Below are positions 16,835 to 25,132 of a stretch of DNA of 64,000 bases, in pieces (position 1 is the first letter of the stretch; every line of letters starts with the position of its first letter). Under the pieces are notes generated by a model, which saw nothing but the letters and a program-made list of their open reading frames with translations, did no database searches and was not told where the DNA came from. A program made the position numbers and the translations under genes. Origin of the DNA: an uncultured Prevotellaceae bacterium (lineage in GTDB: Bacteria; Bacteroidota; Bacteroidia; Bacteroidales; Bacteroidaceae); contig ONKX01000008.1 of the NCBI GenBank assembly GCA_900318555.1, forward strand, positions 44,919 to 108,918. The letters run 5' to 3'.

Positions 16835-18874
16835 CTATTTTTTCAATATAGCCGTCCAGCCTCCACCACTGCTGAGATGGATGTTCAGGCGGTCGGTGGC
16901 GGTAACGGTCTGGAGGTGGTGCTGATAGTCGGTAGCATCCTTCAAGGCATTGACGCCATCGGCGAAGATGTCGGCATGATACTGGCCTGCGGGCAGGAAG
17001 TTGAGGTTGAGGGTCAGGTCGCGCGGTGTCCAGTCGGTAAGAGCAGCCAAATACCACGTAGTACCTTTACGACGGGCTATGACGGTATATTCTCCCAGTT
17101 TGCCGTCGAGGGCAATGGTCTCGTCGAAGGTGGTGGGCACTTGTGCAATGAAGTCGGTACACTCCTGATTCCGCATGTATTGCGTAGGACTGTCGGCCAG
17201 CATCTGCAGTGGGGCCTCGAAGGTGGTGTACATAGCCATCTGGTGGACACGGGTACCCTGACTCATGGGATGGTCGTTATTACCGAAGAAACAGTCTTTC
17301 ATGGCGTTGGTCATAGCACCAGGCGTATAGTCCATGGGGCCAGCGAGCATGCGCAGATAGGGTGCTGTGACGTCATAGCGGGGCTGATTGTGTAGCGGTC
17401 CGTCACCGGCACGGGGTTCCCACTTGGAATTCTCCAGACCTTTCACGCCTTCGAAGTTAAAGATGTTGGGGAAGGCACGCTGGATGCCGAAAGGCTTCAG
17501 ACCGTGATAGTCGAGATAGAGATGATGCTTGGCGGCACAGGCGGCTATCTCGTAGGCTGAGGCGATGACCTGTTGGTCGTCGCGGTCGAAGAAGTCAACC
17601 TTGAATCCCTTGATACCCATTGCGGCATAGTGTTTCATGACGGCATCCGTAACGGCAGTGCCACCAGTAGGATTGTTGCCTATCAGATTGCGCCAACTGC
17701 TCCACAGGATGATGCCCACACCTTTTTGCTGGCCATGGGCTATCAGTCGTGCGAGGTCGATATCGGGGCTGAGTCGGTCCATCAGCGACTCCTTGCCACT
17801 CCAGCCCTCGTCGATGATGATATATTCTATATGGTTACGGGCAGCAAAGTCTATATAATATAAATAGGTGTCGGTGTTCATTCCCGCCGGGAAATTGACG
17901 CCTGTAATGTTGGTATTGTTCCACCAGTCCCACGCCACCTTGCCGGGACGAATCCACGACGTGTCGCTGATGCGACACTCGGGAGCCAGCCGTTGTGCCA
18001 TATCGCAGTTCAGGATGTCAGCGTCCCTTTCGGTAATGACGATGGCGCGCCAGGGCAGCGACTGCTTGCCGTCCAGACAGGCAATGTAGTCCGCACGTCT
18101 GGTAGGCACGAGGTTCAGACGGTCGAAACCACCAACCTTCTGCTCCAACGGATAGGGCGCAAATTCCCCCTTCAGCACATGTCCCTTACCTCTCACCTCT
18201 GACCTCTCACCTCTGAGAAACATGCCCGGATAGTTCTCTACGCCAGCATCCATCACGATGACTTTCATGCCATCAGGCAAGCAGACAGCCAACGGAGTGA
18301 TAGCCAGCGAGTCAGGAAACATCTGCGACAAGGGCTGTTCGTCGTAATACGACTCAAAGCTGTAGCAGTAGCGCTCGCCACCACGATTGTCGTTGACGTA
18401 AGGCACAAAAGCCTGATAGTCATCAGCAAAACGATACTCTGCCGTCTCGCTGCTTACCACCAGCGGCTTTGTGTTAGAACTAATGAGGCGGTAGGCGGCA
18501 CCGTCGTCGTAGGCACGCACCTCTATCTGCACCTTCTGGTTGCTGTACATCATCAACTGGCCATAGTTGTCGTCGACCTTCTCCTTTTTATAGAAGGGTG
18601 TGGCAAAACTGTTGGTAATCTGACGCTTGGCCACTTTGCCTATCTTGCCTATTCCCAACGCCTTGCCACCCTGCTGTATCTGGATGTCGATGGCTGAAGG
18701 CAGTAATACTACCGTGCCGTTATAACTGACTGACCAGGTAACCGCTTCATCGGTATTGACTGTGACCGTCAACTTGCCATTCGGGGAACTCACTTCATAA
18801 TGTGCTGCCTGCACCATCAGAGTTGTCAGACTCATGACTGTCAGCACGATGCTGCGTAAAAGATTGTGATTCAT
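16835..18874 (-). CDS. Glycoside hydrolase family 97, probably retaining type
   Basis: A 679-residue secreted alpha-glycosidase with a signal peptide ending near VQAA, an N-terminal beta-sandwich (about 25-290), a TIM barrel (about 300-580) and a C-terminal sheet. Family landmarks are KVAWDWWNN, IDEGWSG and GFKVDFFDRDDQ. The Asp near residue 426 in KVDFFD is where, as I recall, retaining GH97 enzymes (BtGH97b-type alpha-galactosidase) carry the nucleophile and inverting SusB-type glucosidases do not. Residues about 219-230 (RGERSEVRGKGH) are encoded by a heptanucleotide array. It lies downstream of the aldehyde dehydrogenase on the same strand with a hairpin between. Confidence 0.9.
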   Translation of the reverse strand: MNHNLLRSIVLTVMSLTTLMVQAAHYEVSSPNGKLTVTVNTDEAVTWSVSYNGTVVLLPSAIDIQIQQGGKALGIGKIGKVAKRQITNSFATPFYKKEKVDDNYGQLMMYSNQKVQIEVRAYDDGAAYRLISSNTKPLVVSSETAEYRFADDYQAFVPYVNDNRGGERYCYSFESYYDEQPLSQMFPDSLAITPLAVCLPDGMKVIVMDAGVENYPGMFLRGERSEVRGKGHVLKGEFAPYPLEQKVGGFDRLNLVPTRRADYIACLDGKQSLPWRAIVITERDADILNCDMAQRLAPECRISDTSWIRPGKVAWDWWNNTNITGVNFPAGMNTDTYLYYIDFAARNHIEYIIIDEGWSGKESLMDRLSPDIDLARLIAHGQQKGVGIILWSSWRNLIGNNPTGGTAVTDAVMKHYAAMGIKGFKVDFFDRDDQQVIASAYEIAACAAKHHLYLDYHGLKPFGIQRAFPNIFNFEGVKGLENSKWEPRAGDGPLHNQPRYDVTAPYLRMLAGPMDYTPGAMTNAMKDCFFGNNDHPMSQGTRVHQMAMYTTFEAPLQMLADSPTQYMRNQECTDFIAQVPTTFDETIALDGKLGEYTVIARRKGTTWYLAALTDWTPRDLTLNLNFLPAGQYHADIFADGVNALKDATDYQHHLQTVTATDRLNIHLSSGGGWTAILKK
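18186..18217 (-). repeat. Heptanucleotide array inside the GH97 gene
   Basis: Four 7-nt units (ACCTCTC/ACCTCTG on the plus strand) in frame, encoding the polar stretch GERSEVRG. It is the same unit family as the array inside tatD. Confidence 0.8.
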
Positions 18875-18885
18875 TGTCTAAGATA

Positions 18886-18905
18886 GGCGTGCCAAATGGC
18901 ACGCC
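18886..18905 (-). terminator. Intergenic hairpin between aldehyde dehydrogenase and GH97 genes
   Basis: A perfect 8-bp stem (GGCGTGCC/GGCACGCC) with a 4-nt loop between the aldA stop and the GH97 start. On the minus strand it is followed by TATCTTAG, without a real T-tract, so it may attenuate, stabilise an mRNA end, or only partly terminate. Confidence 0.45.
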
Positions 18906-18929
18906 CTTGTTGTTGTTATTTGAAGATAT

Positions 18930-20372
18930 TTACATGTCCTCGTAAGTGTCGAGGTAGGTGACGTGGGTGACGAGGTATTCGTCGACACCGTGTTTGCCGT
19001 CGGCACCGCCGATACCGCTCTTCTTCACACCGGCATGGAAGCCCTGGATGGCCTCGAAATGCTCGCGGTTGATGTAGGTCTCGCCGAACTCCAGTTCGCG
19101 GCAGGCCTTCACGGCGACGTTCAGGTCCTTGGTGAAGATGCTGGAAGCCAGGCCGTACTCGCAGTCGTTGGCGTACTTGATGGCCTCATCGATATCAGAG
19201 AACTCGATCAGCGGAATGACGGGGCCGAAGGTCTCCTCATGGATGATGTCCATATCTTGCGTGCAGTTGTCGAGCACGGTGGCGGCATAGAAGTAGCCCT
19301 TCGTGCCGACGCGGTGACCGCCGCAGAGCAACTTGGCACCCTGCTTGATGGCACGCTCTACCTTTTCGGTGACGCTCTCCAAGGCGCGGGCCTCGACCAA
19401 CGGACCCATATCGACGCTCTCGTCGGCGCAGACATCGCCAACCTTTACCTTCGACATCTTGTCGACCAAAATCTTCGTGAAAGCTTCCTTCACCTCCTTC
19501 TGCACATAGACGCGCTCGGCGTTGTTGCAAATCTGGCCGTTGTTGCCGATACGGCTGTCGACAATCCACTGAGCAGCGCGCTCCAGGTCGGCATCCTTCA
19601 TGACGATGGCCGGGGCCTTACCACCCAGTTCGAGGCTGACCTTCGTGATGTTCTTCGAGGCGGCGGCCATGATGCTCTCGCCTGCCCCTACGGAACCCGT
19701 GACGCTGACGATGTCAATCTTGGGAGAACCGGCCATCTCGTTGCCAATGACAGAGCCCTTACCCGTGACGATATTGATGACGCCAGCGGGCAGCCCCGTC
19801 TCGGCCACCACCTTAGCAAACTCAGTACAGTTCTCCGGCGTGAGCTGACTCGGCTTAATCACAATGGTACAACCGGCAATCAGGGCAGCACCGGCCTTGC
19901 GGGCAATGAGGAAGAAGGGGAAGTTCCAGGGCAGGATACCTGCTACAACGCCGATGGGTTTCTTCGTGAGCAGGATGGTCTCGTTGGGACGGTCGCTGGG
20001 GATGATCTCGCCCTCGATATGACGGGCAAAGGTGGCCATGTATTCGAAATAGGCGATGGTGGCGCCAACCTCAATAGATGCCCACGTGCGGGTCTTGCCT
20101 TGTTCGCGCATGATGATCTCGGTGAATTCCTTCTCACGCTTCTTGATGCCGTCAGCCATCTTCAGTAGGTACTGGGCACGTTCAATGGCGGGTGTTTTGC
20201 CCCAAGCCTTTTGGGCGGCACGTGCGGCGTCGAGTGCGCGGTTTACATCTTCAATAGTTCCTTCCGGCTGACGCGAGATGACCTCCTCGGTCGATGGGTT
20301 CAATACGTCAATCCATTTGCCGTTCGAGCTCTCGCAGAACTGGCCATTAATGTACATCTGTAAGTCTTTCAT
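18930..20372 (-). CDS. aldA: Aldehyde dehydrogenase, lactaldehyde/glycolaldehyde type
   Basis: A 480-residue NAD(P)-dependent aldehyde dehydrogenase. It has ILPWNFPFFLIARK, the coenzyme-site VTGSVGAG, the general base in LELGGKAPAIV and the catalytic Cys (residue 282) in NNGQICNNAERV. Overall it looks like E. coli AldA, which oxidises L-lactaldehyde to lactate at the end of fucose and rhamnose breakdown. The exact substrate is inferred. The neighbouring GH28 gene is divergent and could supply rhamnose-containing pectin fragments, which would fit. Confidence 0.88.
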   Translation of the reverse strand: MKDLQMYINGQFCESSNGKWIDVLNPSTEEVISRQPEGTIEDVNRALDAARAAQKAWGKTPAIERAQYLLKMADGIKKREKEFTEIIMREQGKTRTWASIEVGATIAYFEYMATFARHIEGEIIPSDRPNETILLTKKPIGVVAGILPWNFPFFLIARKAGAALIAGCTIVIKPSQLTPENCTEFAKVVAETGLPAGVINIVTGKGSVIGNEMAGSPKIDIVSVTGSVGAGESIMAAASKNITKVSLELGGKAPAIVMKDADLERAAQWIVDSRIGNNGQICNNAERVYVQKEVKEAFTKILVDKMSKVKVGDVCADESVDMGPLVEARALESVTEKVERAIKQGAKLLCGGHRVGTKGYFYAATVLDNCTQDMDIIHEETFGPVIPLIEFSDIDEAIKYANDCEYGLASSIFTKDLNVAVKACRELEFGETYINREHFEAIQGFHAGVKKSGIGGADGKHGVDEYLVTHVTYLDTYEDM

Positions 20373-20419
20373 ACGTGTAGTTTTGTTTTAAAAATGTAAG
20401 TAGATTAGTTTATCGTCAG

Positions 20420-20427
20420 CAAAAATA
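20420..20427 (-). promoter_or_regulatory. Promoter -7 box for aldA-GH97
   Basis: TATTTTTG on the minus strand, 47 bases before the aldA ATG. Confidence 0.6.
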
Positions 20428-20471
20428 CAAATAATTTGTGAGATAACAAATTTTTTTCGGGAAAAAATCCG

Positions 20472-20479
20472 TAACTTTG
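20472..20479 (+). promoter_or_regulatory. Promoter -7 box for the GH28 gene
   Basis: TAACTTTG, matching TAnnTTTG, 30 bases before the ATG at 20510 and divergent to the aldA promoter. Confidence 0.65.
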
Positions 20480-20509
20480 TGCGCAAATAACAAATTACTT
20501 AACTGATAT

Positions 20510-21781
20510 ATGATAAGAAAGTTTATTTTACTGCTATTGTCGGTTGTTGTCTTGACTGGATCGGCTAAGACGAAGAAGCGGCCTGCGGTGGAGACATGGC
20601 CTGACGGGACGGTGATGGACGGTTGGTTTGCGGACACGACGAAAGTGGATGTCGAGTCGTTGGGCCGACAGTATGTCATCACCGACTACGGCGTGAAGCA
20701 TGACTCCGCAATCGTCCAGACGGCAGCGATACAGGGCGTGATCGACCGGGCTGCCCGCGAGGGTGGGGGTGTGGTCGTCGTTCCTGAGGGGACGTTCCTG
20801 ACGGGCGCCTTATTTTTTAAACAAGGTACGCACCTGCATGTGAAGGGCCGTCTGAAAGGCTCGGAGCGCATCGCAGACTTCCCGGTGGTGATGACTCGCA
20901 TAGAGGGCGAGACCTGCAAGTACTTCGCGGCACTGGTAAATGCTGACGGCCTCGACGGGTTCACCATTAGCGGCCAAGGTACCATAGACGGCAATGGCCT
21001 GCATTACTGGCAGGAGTTCTGGATCCGCAGAAGTTGGAATCCGCAATGCACGAACAAGGATGCCCAAAGACCGAGGTTGACGTATGTCTCGAATTCCAAA
21101 AATGTGACCATTCAGGATGTGCGGCTGGTGAATTCGCCGTTTTGGACCAACCATGTGTATAAGAGTGACCATGTGCGCTACTTGGACTGTTACATATATG
21201 CCCCTACGGAGAATGTCTGGTCACCGGATCCACGGCGCGGAGCTCCGTCGAGCGATGCCATCGACATCGATGCCTGCACGGACGTGATGGTGAACGGCTG
21301 CTTTATGCATGTGAACGATGATGCCGTCGTGTTGAAGGGTGGCAAAGGTACCTGGGCAGACAAGGACGAGACCAACGGCGACTGTGAGCGCATCCTGATA
21401 CAGAACTGTCGCTACGGTAGGGTGCACGGTTGTCTGACACTGGGCTCCGAGTCGCTGCACGATAGGAATATCATCCTGCGTAACTGTTATACGGAACGGG
21501 CCGACCGCGTGCTGTGGTTCAAGATGAGGCCCGACACGCCGCAGCACTATGAGTACGTGACGGTGGAGAACATCACGGGCCATTGCAAGCGGTTCCTCTT
21601 TATCCATCCCTGGACGCAGTTCTTCAAGCCGGGAGACCGGAAGGATATGCCGTTGTCACGTTGTAACAATATCGTGATGCGGAATATTCAGGTGGACGCT
21701 GAAACGCAGTATGACGTGAAGACGTCGGATAAATATGAACTGACAGACATCACGATCGATGGGAAGGAGTTGAGTTTTTAG
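20510..21781 (+). CDS. Polygalacturonase-like glycoside hydrolase (GH28)
   Basis: A 423-residue right-handed beta-helix enzyme for pectin. It has a signal peptide (to about 20), an N-terminal pectate-lyase-like cap (YGVKHDSAIVQTAAIQGVID, GGGVVVVPEGTF) and the GH28 catalytic block: SSDAIDIDACTDV, HVNDDAVVLKGG (paired Asp), GRVHGCLTLGSES and LWFKMRPD. The Asp residues in SDAIDID and NDDAV are the likely catalytic acids. It may act on galacturonan or rhamnogalacturonan. It overlaps the convergent lipoprotein gene by four bases. Confidence 0.9.
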   Translation: MIRKFILLLLSVVVLTGSAKTKKRPAVETWPDGTVMDGWFADTTKVDVESLGRQYVITDYGVKHDSAIVQTAAIQGVIDRAAREGGGVVVVPEGTFLTGALFFKQGTHLHVKGRLKGSERIADFPVVMTRIEGETCKYFAALVNADGLDGFTISGQGTIDGNGLHYWQEFWIRRSWNPQCTNKDAQRPRLTYVSNSKNVTIQDVRLVNSPFWTNHVYKSDHVRYLDCYIYAPTENVWSPDPRRGAPSSDAIDIDACTDVMVNGCFMHVNDDAVVLKGGKGTWADKDETNGDCERILIQNCRYGRVHGCLTLGSESLHDRNIILRNCYTERADRVLWFKMRPDTPQHYEYVTVENITGHCKRFLFIHPWTQFFKPGDRKDMPLSRCNNIVMRNIQVDAETQYDVKTSDKYELTDITIDGKELSF

Positions 21782-22146
21782 TATTTATAGAAACTCCACG
21801 TGCGGCCGTCCTTGCTGAGCACGAGGTCGTCGCTGTTGAGCTTTTCTATCTTCAGACGGATATTGGTGAAGGGACGCATGCCGAAGTCGCGTTCCACGAT
21901 GATGGTGTCGATGGGTGAACCCTCGATGGACGAACACTGGATGAACAGGCTGTCGCCCTGATGTTGGAAATTGCCGAAGACCTCGACACCGTTGGCCTTA
22001 AACCATGCAATGCTACCCGAAAAACTAAGGTAGCGTTGTCCGTCCGTGCGCCATTGTCCCCACAAGTCGCCGGCCTCTCTGCCTTCCTGACAGGAAGCGG
22101 CCAATAGCCAACAGCTAATAGCTAACAGCTTATAGAATCTTGCCAT
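21778..22146 (-). CDS. Small lipocalin-like lipoprotein with repeat-derived signal peptide
   Basis: 122 residues. The N-terminus MARFYKLLAISCWLLAASCQEG is a lipoprotein signal with lipobox LAASC, and the mature part is all-beta (LWGQWRTDGQRYLSF...TWSFYKY), resembling the lipocalin-like domain proteins of Bacteroidetes. The hydrophobic core of the signal (YKLLAISCWLLAAS) is encoded by a 7-nt repeat array at 22093-22135, an unusual origin for a signal peptide. It starts 17 bases inside the end of the Wzi gene, so it is coupled to it. Function unknown. Confidence 0.75.
   Translation of the reverse strand: MARFYKLLAISCWLLAASCQEGREAGDLWGQWRTDGQRYLSFSGSIAWFKANGVEVFGNFQHQGDSLFIQCSSIEGSPIDTIIVERDFGMRPFTNIRLKIEKLNSDDLVLSKDGRTWSFYKY
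22093..22135 (-). repeat. Heptanucleotide array (TAACAGC/TAATAGC type) encoding a signal peptide
   Basis: On the plus strand the units read CAATAGC, CAACAGC, TAATAGC, TAACAGC, then TTATAG, a strict 7-nt period. Because 7 is not a multiple of 3, the translation cycles through three frames and yields Leu, Ala, Ile, Trp and Ser codons that form the hydrophobic signal core. Confidence 0.85.
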
Positions 22147-23617
22147 GATAACCGATTTTGAAGTTAAACGTGTTGCAGTCGCCGTAGATGTTACCCTTGT
22201 CGAAGGCGTATGCTGCTGAGAACTGCCAGGCGCCCAGCGTGTAGATGCCCTGGAACATGGCGTCGAACGAGTGGTGTTTCTCGTAGAGCGGACGATGGTA
22301 GGTGCCCCAGCCTTCGCGGTAGGAACCCTTGACGAGGTACGATAGGCGGTCGGTAATCTCGCCGTTCACTCCCACATGCCATGCCTTTACGCGGTTGTCA
22401 ATAAAGTGGCTGTCACCATTCTTATTATAGATCGGTGAGGTGATGAGCGGATTGCCTGGAGTCATGCCGTAGTGGGCATATCCGCAGTAAAATTCGTGGT
22501 TATAGTAGTCGTCGTTGCCCGTCACCTTATCCGTAATCTGACTGCGGATGGGTTCAGGATAGTCGCCGCAATCATAGTGTAGCGGACCGCATTGGTTGGT
22601 GCTTTGGAAATATTCCACCACAGCGCCGCGAACATACTGGCGGCCTTCGCTCTTGTTGTGATATTCCAAGCCCCACAAGCCGTCCCAGCCATTGCTCTTG
22701 CGGATGCCTGAACCGTCTTCAAAAATATTATCGAGATAGGCCTTCAACAGATGCTCTTTGTCGATATTCCAGCCCAGCTGAACAGTCATCGAACCGAGGT
22801 GGTTGCCGTACACCCAGTCCTCTATGGCGTCGTTCTCGTAATAGTTGCTGTCGCCAAGGGGAAGAATGACCTTCCAAAAGGCTTTCAGATTGGCATCCTT
22901 TTTCGTGACCTTTTCCGTGCCCTTTGTAAAGTCGTGGTTGGTACCGCCAAACTGGGCCACATGCTCTATGCCTGCGGTGACAAAGAACATTTTTTCGGGG
23001 TTGGTGCGGAAATACAAGTGTTTCTGATGATAGAGAATCCCTGTGGCGTATTTTGTGTTTACACCAGGATGCTGGAGAAAATTGTCCTCACGGTAGTTGC
23101 TGTCGAGGAACTTACCATAGCCGAAATCGAAGCTGGCTTGTAGCCAACCCTTAGTATATGGTATCGTCCAGAAGTCCTTCGTACCCACGTGAATCTGCGG
23201 TATGGGCTTGGCATTGGTGCCCTTGCCGAATGTACCGCTCGACAGCAGTTCGTTACGCAATACGGGTTTCTGTTCACGGGCTCCGGCTTCCAGGAAGAAA
23301 TCTTTCCAACTGAGATTGGCGTAGCACTGTTGCAGATAGACCTTGTGGTCGGCATGTACGGAACCGATGAGGTCGACGGCACCGGACAGCGTCCAGTCCT
23401 CACCCAGCTGATGTTCCGCATTGACAGCCCCACGCAGATAGGCTGTGTTGGGACGTGTCGCTAACACATGGTGGCGGTTGGCCGTCAGTTGGAAGGCCGT
23501 ATAGTCGCCTGATCCCACAGCAGTCTCCGCCGTCAGGTCGTACGTTATGGTTTGTGCCTCGGCATGGCAAAGCAGCCAAGGACAGGCGAGCAGAAAAATA
23601 TACCGAAGTGGTTTCAT
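22130..23617 (-). CDS. Capsule assembly Wzi family outer-membrane protein
   Basis: A 495-residue outer-membrane barrel. It has a signal peptide ending near HAEAQ and then a long run of beta strands with the Bacteroidetes Wzi-like features YLRGAVNAEHQLGEDW, LSWKDFFLEAGAREQKPV and HVGTKDFWTIPYTKGWLQ. In enterobacteria Wzi binds K-antigen to the cell surface. The homologues in Bacteroidetes are placed in capsule or exopolysaccharide loci, as here just behind the initiating transferase gene (5-bp gap). Ends in FKIGYHGKIL. Confidence 0.87.
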   Translation of the reverse strand: MKPLRYIFLLACPWLLCHAEAQTITYDLTAETAVGSGDYTAFQLTANRHHVLATRPNTAYLRGAVNAEHQLGEDWTLSGAVDLIGSVHADHKVYLQQCYANLSWKDFFLEAGAREQKPVLRNELLSSGTFGKGTNAKPIPQIHVGTKDFWTIPYTKGWLQASFDFGYGKFLDSNYREDNFLQHPGVNTKYATGILYHQKHLYFRTNPEKMFFVTAGIEHVAQFGGTNHDFTKGTEKVTKKDANLKAFWKVILPLGDSNYYENDAIEDWVYGNHLGSMTVQLGWNIDKEHLLKAYLDNIFEDGSGIRKSNGWDGLWGLEYHNKSEGRQYVRGAVVEYFQSTNQCGPLHYDCGDYPEPIRSQITDKVTGNDDYYNHEFYCGYAHYGMTPGNPLITSPIYNKNGDSHFIDNRVKAWHVGVNGEITDRLSYLVKGSYREGWGTYHRPLYEKHHSFDAMFQGIYTLGAWQFSAAYAFDKGNIYGDCNTFNFKIGYHGKIL

Positions 23618-23622
23618 TACCT

Positions 23623-24252
23623 TTAGAATTTCTTGCCGAAGACGATATTAAGGAAGGTCAGCACCAGCAGTTTGAAGTCAAACCACAGCGAACGGTGCTC
23701 CAGATAGTAAAGGTCCAGTTCCAAGCGGCGCAGCATCTTCTCCATCGTGTCCGTATAGCCGTTATATAGCGTGGCATAACTGGTGACACCCGGTCGCACC
23801 TGATAGAGATAGGCGTAACGGGGGTCGTGCTCCATGATCTGGTCGATGAAGTATTTTCGTTCCGGTCGGGGACCGATGAATGCCATCTCGCCCTTCACCA
23901 CGTTCCATAGCTGGGGCAGTTCGTCCAAATGGTGGGCACGCAGGAATTTTCCTACCTTCGTCATGCGTGTCTCATTCTCGTGATTGTACAGTGCCGGACC
24001 GTCTTTCTCGGCATCTATACGCATACTGCGGAACTTATAAATATTAAAAGGCCTTCCAAAACGGCCGATGCGTTCCTGTTTGAAGATGGCGGGACCTCCG
24101 TCCTCGCGCTTCACCGCAATATAGCACACCAGCATCAACGGTGAAAAAATGACAAGGCAAATCAGCGCAGTAAATAGGTCTATCAACCTCTTGATATTGC
24201 GTTCCACCTCGTTCATTCCATCTACAACATATCCGTTTTTAAGGGTAGTCAT
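23623..24252 (-). CDS. Initiating sugar transferase (polyprenyl-phosphate phosphoglycosyl transferase)
   Basis: A 209-residue monotopic phosphoglycosyl transferase of the bacterial sugar transferase family (WcaJ/PglC type), which loads the first sugar phosphate on undecaprenyl phosphate for capsule synthesis. It has one N-terminal hydrophobic helix (about 24-46, DLFTALICLVIFSPLMLVCY), then GGPAIFKQERIGRFG, YKFRSMRIDAE and DELPQLWNVVKGEMAFIGPRPE, the conserved catalytic block. There is no N-terminal multi-helix domain. It is first in an operon with the Wzi and lipoprotein genes. A start at the internal Met 13 is possible. Confidence 0.92.
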   Translation of the reverse strand: MTTLKNGYVVDGMNEVERNIKRLIDLFTALICLVIFSPLMLVCYIAVKREDGGPAIFKQERIGRFGRPFNIYKFRSMRIDAEKDGPALYNHENETRMTKVGKFLRAHHLDELPQLWNVVKGEMAFIGPRPERKYFIDQIMEHDPRYAYLYQVRPGVTSYATLYNGYTDTMEKMLRRLELDLYYLEHRSLWFDFKLLVLTFLNIVFGKKF

Positions 24253-24281
24253 GTATCGATAAACTCTATTTTTTAATCCAA

Positions 24282-24299
24282 CGTTCTAATAATAGAACG
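24282..24299 (-). promoter_or_regulatory. Hairpin in the leader of the initiating transferase operon
   Basis: A perfect 7-bp inverted repeat (CGTTCTA, loop ATAA, TAGAACG) in the leader between the promoter and the ATG at 24252. On the minus strand it is followed by TTGGATTAAAAAAT, so it is a poor terminator but might be an attenuator or a processing site. Confidence 0.4.
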
Positions 24300-24340
24300 A
24301 AAATATACAAGTTTTATTGCATCCAACAGCAACTTTTTTG

Positions 24341-24376
24341 CGGCTATAAATTTTATGGCCATAAATTTCGGCCGCG
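24341..24376 (-). promoter_or_regulatory. Palindrome at the start of the capsule transferase transcript
   Basis: A 36-bp imperfect palindrome, with outer arms CGGC/GCCG and a perfect inner TTTATGGCCATAAA (24352-24365), directly downstream of the -7 box. Its position over the expected transcription start fits an operator or a 5' RNA hairpin. No known regulator motif was recognised. Confidence 0.45.
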
Positions 24377-24382
24377 AAGGTA
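24375..24382 (-). promoter_or_regulatory. Promoter -7 box for the transferase-Wzi operon
   Basis: TACCTTCG on the minus strand (one mismatch to TAnnTTTG), about 122 bases before the ATG, leaving a long leader. Confidence 0.55.
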
Positions 24383-24467
24383 CGAAAAAAAAGTGAGCTG
24401 ACCATAGTGATACTTATAAATTTATGTTAAAACCAGTGCTTTTAACGGTGGTTTGATTAAAATAGTG

Positions 24468-24475
24468 TATTTTTG
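24468..24475 (+). promoter_or_regulatory. Promoter -7 box for the preA remnant
   Basis: TATTTTTG, matching TAnnTTTG, 77 bases before the ATG at 24553. It survives although the gene it served is truncated. Confidence 0.55.
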
Positions 24476-24552
24476 CAACATAAAGTGTGCGAAGCTGCTC
24501 ATGCAACTTTGACAAGATATAAGTAACTAACCAAGACATATCATCACAAGCT

Positions 24553-24930
24553 ATGAAACGTTTCAACATCTACGAAGAAGCCAACCGCTGCCTGCTGTGT
24601 CAGGACGCACCGTGCACAAAAGCCTGCCCGACAGGCGACCCTGTCCGCGCACTGCGCGCCATCCGTTTTGACAACCACAAGCCCGCTCTCCGCTTCGTCG
24701 CCGATTGTACCGACGCTGACCTGGAAGCCGCCGAACGGGCCTGTATCCACTACAATCCCCCCATCCGTATTCGCGATATCATCCATGCCATCAGTCCCGA
24801 CGATGTCGACGATACGCATTATCCCGATCTGGCCATCGATTTCTGCGGCATCCGTTGCGAGAATCCCTTCTTCCTCGCCTCGTCGGCCGTGTGCACCAAC
24901 TATGAGATGGTGGCGCGTGCCTTCGACGCA
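24553..24930 (+). pseudogene. Truncated dihydropyrimidine dehydrogenase subunit (PreA-like)
   Basis: The first 126 residues are a clear N-terminal part of a Bacteroidetes PreA-type protein: iron-sulfur cysteines in RCLLCQDAPCTKACPTGDP, a further Cys in ERACIHYNPPIR, then LAIDFCGIRCENPFFLASSAVCTNYEMVARAFDA, where the flavin-barrel domain begins. After FDA the expected GWAG... is replaced by unrelated sequence and the frame stops at 25104. More than 300 residues of the enzyme are missing and no remainder is seen downstream. The break lies next to a repetitive element, so a deletion or insertion is likely. Confidence 0.8.
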
Positions 24931-25132
24931 TCGTCTGTCCCGCCGGTGCCATCGACCTTTCGAAACGCATCCCGAAGAAGTCTGTTTAACGACAAGTGTC
25001 TGGCACTGAATGACATGACAAAGTTGATTTGTGAAGCCACACTCTTTGAGAATCTTCTCGCAACGCGAAAAGATAGTGCAAAATCGGCTTCCGCTTGTTT
25101 GTAGTGAATAGCAATCAAATTTTTTTACGAAT
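24931..25132. other. Unassigned segment after the preA break
   Basis: About 200 bases of sequence with no resemblance to PreA. Frames on both strands stay open for 60-70 codons but have no recognisable domain. It could be a piece of a dispersed element or of another gene joined here by the deletion. Confidence 0.5.

Noticed and set aside
18963-20168. Long plus-strand frame (401 codons) opposite the aldehyde dehydrogenase gene
   Set aside because: It is a shadow of codon bias in the real gene: no domain, no start context, and the minus-strand product has all ALDH motifs.
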